Assembly: GCA_002189035.1 (NCBI GenBank)
Contig: CM007990.1
Location: forward strand, 5,394,001-5,458,000
Length of the DNA stretch: 64,000 nucleotides
DNA from: Utricularia gibba
Taxonomy: Eukaryota; Streptophyta; Magnoliopsida; Lamiales; Lentibulariaceae
Direction: 5' to 3'
The stretch's first letter is position 1; each line of letters starts with the position of its first letter. Below the pieces are notes generated by a model. It saw nothing but the letters and a program-made list of their open reading frames with translations. It was not told the DNA's origin and did not search any database. This document shows, one piece after another, positions 60,702-64,000 of the stretch. The translations under genes were made by a program, and so were the position numbers.

Positions 60702-63700
60702 TCATTCCTCCTTGAGGAAGAACATGAGATGAGGCAGCAGTAATCAAGGGATTTCTGCGCAGCCCTAATAGCTCACGGATTTGAGAGAAATGACTTGGAA
60801 AGAGGGCTTTGGTGAGAATGTCTGCGGCTTGTCTTTCTGATGGTAAATACTCCAATTTTATGCTTCCTTCTTTGATGTATTCCCTAAGAACATGGTATTT
60901 GATTTTGATATGCTTCGTCTTCCCAAACATGACCGGATTTTGAGCTATACTTATGGCTGATTTGCTGTCAATTTTCAGAATGAGTGGCTTGTTAATCTTG
61001 ATCTGTAAATCTTCACATAATTTCAGGAGCCATTGAGCGTGATTTGCAGCACAAGCTCCAGCCATGTATTCTGCTTCGGCTGAGGATTGAGCTACTAAGG
61101 TCTGTTTTCTGCTGTTCCAAGCAAATGCAGCAGAGCCCAGAGTAAACAAATAACCAGTGGTGGATTTAAGATCAGATTCGTCACCTGCGAAATCAGAGTC
61201 TACGAACCCTTGAAGAGATAGGTCAGTATGCCTTTTGAAGTATAAACCCATAGTTTTTGTAGCATTCAGATATTTGAATATTTGTTTAGCTATTCTAAGG
61301 TGTAAAGCAAGAGGGTGATGCATAAACCTGGATAGAAACGTTACAGCGAATGTAATGTCCGGTCGAGTTGAGGTGAGGTATAGTAGGGCACCAACAGTCT
61401 TCTGATATTCTCGTATGTTCACTGAATTTTCTTGAGGATCTTGTGGCCCTGAATCGGCAGAATTTAATTCTTTCAGATAGTTGTTTGCCTTGTTCTTCAG
61501 GTATGGAGTGAAAGGCGTAGTTGCTTCTTTTGCATTGTCCATCCCAAATTTTTTTAGTAAGTCTTCAGTGTATTTTTGCTGGCTGAGAAATATAAAATTG
61601 GGATCTTGTATTATCTCTAGTCCAAGAATATATCTTGCTGGCCCTAGATCAGTCAATTCGAACCGTTGTTTGAGCCTTGATTTTTGATCTGCTATCAATG
61701 TCTCGTTATTTCCTGTTAGTAAGATGTCATCAACGTATAAAGATATGATGACCTTTCCAGTTTGATTGTTGAGGGTGTATAGAGTAGGGTCGTTCTTGCT
61801 TCTGATATAACCCATTTGACCAAAGTATGAATCTATGGTTGAATACCATTCCTTGGGCGCTTGTTTAAGCCCGTAGAGAGCCTTTTGGAGTTTTAACACC
61901 TTATTTGAGCCATCCTTTAGTGTAAAACCGGGAGGATTTTCAACATATATGTCTTCTTTCAAGTCTCCATTCAGAAACGCATTCTTTATGTCTAAATGGT
62001 GCAGGATCCAACCTTGACTGGCGGCTAATGCGATAATCAATTTTATTGTATCCAGACGAGCTACCGGTGCGAAAGTCTCCCAGTAGTCTATACCTTCCTT
62101 TTGAAGATATCCTTTTGCAACCAGCCTAGACTTTAACTTATTTACTGAGCCGTCTGGATTTAGCTTTGTGCGATAAATCCATTTTAATCCCAACGGTTTA
62201 ATATTGAGAGGTTTATCCACCGCTGTCCACACTTGATGCTCTGCTATGGCCTGTAACTCATTATCCATTGAGGTTTTCCATGCAGGATCATTGAGAGCTT
62301 CGAAGGGAGAGGTAGGTTCACAAATCATAAGCGATCTGTCATAGACTTCAGTAAGAGGACAGTAACCTCTAGCAGGCTCTTCATCTATGAGATGATCGGC
62401 TGACTGCAGCATAAAGTGATGTGTATAGGAATTGTAGTTGTTTGCTGAATCTTCTGAGATATTTTCTGTGTTATCATGTCTTTCAGATATAATTTGCTCA
62501 GAGTTTTGGAAGTGAGATGTATTTTCCTCCTGTTCTTGTAATGAAGAGAATTGATATTCTGATTCTCTGCTTTCTCCATGTTGAGGCTGTTGCGACGAAG
62601 TAGGATATGGCATATGATCATTACTTTGCATGTCTTGATTCCTTTCTGAGTGATGTCTGAAATAATTGTTGTCCTCTGTTTCTGCACCAACAAGATTGGA
62701 ATTATTCGTAATAGTGGTATTAGTTTCAGGAAGTTCATTGACAAGATTCTCTTCGTGCATTTCAGTAAGATTTTCAGATGCATTGATAGGAAATAGGAGT
62801 TGCATGTCTCTGGAATATTCAGCTTCGTTTTCAGGAGTAGAAGAGATATTATGCCAGTCATAGGTCAGACTTTCTTCAACCACAACATCAGCACATCTTT
62901 GAACTTCTATACATTGTTTGGATGGAATAAATATTCTGTAAATTTGAGAGGAGTCCGAATATCCCATAAAGACCCCCATTTGAGCATGATTCTCTAACTT
63001 TCTGCGTTTTTCTTTAGATATATGGACATAGCAGAGGGATCCGAAGATTTTCAGATTCTGTAGATCTGGGACTTTTCCATACCACAGTTCATGTGGAGTT
63101 TTTCCTTCAGGTATTCCTTTGGTGGGAAGTCGATTTAATAGGAATACCGCTGTGTTAACAGCTTCTCCCCAAAAGCGCAATGGTAAGTTGTGTTCCAATA
63201 ACAAGCAACGAGCCATATTCATAATCGTTTGATTTTTCCTTTCACAAACACCATTTTGTTGAGGGGTATATGGAACGGTAAACCGATGAACTATACCACT
63301 TGCATTGCAGATGTCTCGGAGTTCGGATGATTTGTATTCCCCGCCATTGTCTGAATGCAAAGTAAGTATTCTACAATTGCTTTGTAATTCTGCCATCATC
63401 TTGAACTGCTTGAAGTATTTAGTCACTTCAGACTTTTGCTTAAGAAAATATACCCACATATGCTTGGTGTAGTCATCAATAAATAGGACATAGAATTTCT
63501 TTCCACCAGGTGTCTCAACATGCATAGGTCCGCATACGTCAGAGACTACTAGCTGTAGTTTAGAGTCGGATACTTCAGTACGATTCTTGAATGGCTTCTT
63601 GTGCATTTTCCCAAATAGACAGGTGCTGCACGGGAAATTCCAGTCCTTTAATTGAGGTACGCCATGTATAACTCCTTGGGTTTGCGCTGTTCTGAGTTGG

Positions 63701-64000
63701 CTTGCATGATAGTGACCTAATCTTTTGTGCCATAGGAAAGAGGTATTTACAGCTGCAAGACAGAAATTACTATTAGTTGTCATGCAGTTAACTGGAAAGA
63801 GGCGATTTACCATGGGCACTTTTAGTACAATATTGTGAGCATAATCCTTCAACAAGCACATATTGTTCTCTATATTCAACTCATATCCACATTCTGCTAG
63901 TTGTCCTGCACTCAGTAAGTTGTGAGAAGCCTTTGGTACATAGAATACATTAGTAATCTTGATGAGTTTTTGTTCAGTTTCCAGACAGATTGATCCAACA
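60484..64000 (-). CDS. Copia pol polyprotein (partial, 5' end outside the window)
   Basis: Open for 1172 codons from the window edge to a stop at 60484-60486. In order: end of the protease/linker region (NVFYVPKASHNLLSAGQL); GAG-pre-integrase zinc finger (LWHKRLGHYHASQL, then CSTC); integrase core with DD35E residues in VVSDVCGP, LHSDNGGEYKS and QQNGVCERKN; a variable linker; reverse transcriptase (KWIYRTKLNPDGSVNKLKSRLVA, LDIKNAFLNGDL, active site SLYVDDILLTGN); RNase H (GFVDSDFAGDESDLKSTTGY, QSSAEAEYMA). The last 100 residues beyond RNase H run into the proposed LTR. No stops or frameshifts seen. The frame is unaffected by the homopolymer problem found elsewhere, perhaps because it has few long G tracts. 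Confidence 0.95.
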   Translation of the reverse strand, partial: VGSICLETEQKLIKITNVFYVPKASHNLLSAGQLAECGYELNIENNMCLLKDYAHNIVLKVPMVNRLFPVNCMTTNSNFCLAAVNTSFLWHKRLGHYHASQLRTAQTQGVIHGVPQLKDWNFPCSTCLFGKMHKKPFKNRTEVSDSKLQLVVSDVCGPMHVETPGGKKFYVLFIDDYTKHMWVYFLKQKSEVTKYFKQFKMMAELQSNCRILTLHSDNGGEYKSSELRDICNASGIVHRFTVPYTPQQNGVCERKNQTIMNMARCLLLEHNLPLRFWGEAVNTAVFLLNRLPTKGIPEGKTPHELWYGKVPDLQNLKIFGSLCYVHISKEKRRKLENHAQMGVFMGYSDSSQIYRIFIPSKQCIEVQRCADVVVEESLTYDWHNISSTPENEAEYSRDMQLLFPINASENLTEMHEENLVNELPETNTTITNNSNLVGAETEDNNYFRHHSERNQDMQSNDHMPYPTSSQQPQHGESRESEYQFSSLQEQEENTSHFQNSEQIISERHDNTENISEDSANNYNSYTHHFMLQSADHLIDEEPARGYCPLTEVYDRSLMICEPTSPFEALNDPAWKTSMDNELQAIAEHQVWTAVDKPLNIKPLGLKWIYRTKLNPDGSVNKLKSRLVAKGYLQKEGIDYWETFAPVARLDTIKLIIALAASQGWILHHLDIKNAFLNGDLKEDIYVENPPGFTLKDGSNKVLKLQKALYGLKQAPKEWYSTIDSYFGQMGYIRSKNDPTLYTLNNQTGKVIISLYVDDILLTGNNETLIADQKSRLKQRFELTDLGPARYILGLEIIQDPNFIFLSQQKYTEDLLKKFGMDNAKEATTPFTPYLKNKANNYLKELNSADSGPQDPQENSVNIREYQKTVGALLYLTSTRPDITFAVTFLSRFMHHPLALHLRIAKQIFKYLNATKTMGLYFKRHTDLSLQGFVDSDFAGDESDLKSTTGYLFTLGSAAFAWNSRKQTLVAQSSAEAEYMAGACAANHAQWLLKLCEDLQIKINKPLILKIDSKSAISIAQNPVMFGKTKHIKIKYHVLREYIKEGSIKLEYLPSERQAADILTKALFPSHFSQIRELLGLRRNPLITAASSHVLPQGGMMSSEDEYEINQQQTVRNVEDPEQENTNVLRDNGRKKKKVCQQLGLIILDSKIRRWATNKDLATHPLQENGPT

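Larger units (their letters stand above)
60343..64000 (-). mobile_element. Ty1/copia LTR retrotransposon, 3' part (5' part outside the window)
   Basis: Polyprotein order on the minus strand is GAG-pre-integrase, integrase, reverse transcriptase, RNase H, the copia order (gypsy has integrase last). The left end carries the probable 3' LTR. Gag, protease and the 5' LTR would lie beyond 64000. The polyprotein frame is uninterrupted across the visible 3.5 kb, which suggests a young insertion. Confidence 0.93.

Noticed and set aside
62385-62861. 158-residue minus-strand ORF inside the copia element
   Set aside because: Out-of-frame reading of the low-complexity linker between integrase and reverse transcriptase.

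Overview
This window is nuclear DNA of a flowering plant, most likely a eudicot. The genes are rich in introns with GT-AG borders and AT-rich introns. They are plant-specific families or plant versions of conserved ones: SOSEKI, AGCVIII kinase, auxin response factor, arogenate dehydratase, germin-like, NHL, kiwellin, DRB2 and MRS2-11. The right edge is a Ty1/copia retrotransposon. I cannot name the species.

Layout. 1-3473 (+) 3' part of DNA polymerase epsilon catalytic subunit; 4035-7546 (-) WD40-cyclophilin CYP71; 8745-10626 (+) AGCVIII protein kinase; 11093-11381 (-) COX7a-like cytochrome c oxidase subunit; 13750-15054 (+) intronless arogenate dehydratase; 16485-18251 (-) U2AF35; 18356-18428 (+) tRNA-Arg(TCT); 18848-21634 (+) plastid-type magnesium transporter MRS2-11; 22101-22808 (-) NHL protein; 23758-24500 (+) germin-like protein; 25719-26407 (-) two-finger C2H2/EAR protein; 26725-27060 (-) unknown ORF; 27593-29547 (-) SOSEKI; 31902-35206 (+) CDC48/p97; 35584-38657 (-) 2-phosphoglycerate-kinase-related P-loop protein; 41217-41726 (+) kiwellin with an internal stop; 45554-47905 (+) ARF10/16-type auxin response factor with a miR160 site; 48508-54008 (-) SIT4-phosphatase-associated (SAPS) protein; 54598-57345 (-) DRB2-like dsRNA-binding protein; 58181-59533 (+) membrane-anchored methyltransferase-like protein with upstream ORFs; 60343-64000 (-) copia element.

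Neighbouring genes mostly alternate between divergent and convergent pairs. Nothing here forms an operon or a pathway cluster. The genes are housekeeping and developmental: replication, splicing, chromatin, proteostasis, auxin, polarity.

Main observation. Five otherwise well-formed genes (CDC48, the 2PGK-like gene, ARF, SAPS and the C2H2 gene) each lose their reading frame at a short G/C homopolymer. At each clear single-run site, one added G restores frame, splice phase and family motifs together. The same error in several essential genes points to homopolymer undercalling in the assembly rather than five pseudogenes. The kiwellin break is different: a TGG-type codon reads TAG, which could be a true nonsense mutation. 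I found no convincing previously undescribed system. The best biological leads are the DFN-type AGC kinase with a short C-tail, the AUG-stop plus uORF leader of the methyltransferase-like gene, and the unknown 111-residue ORF.
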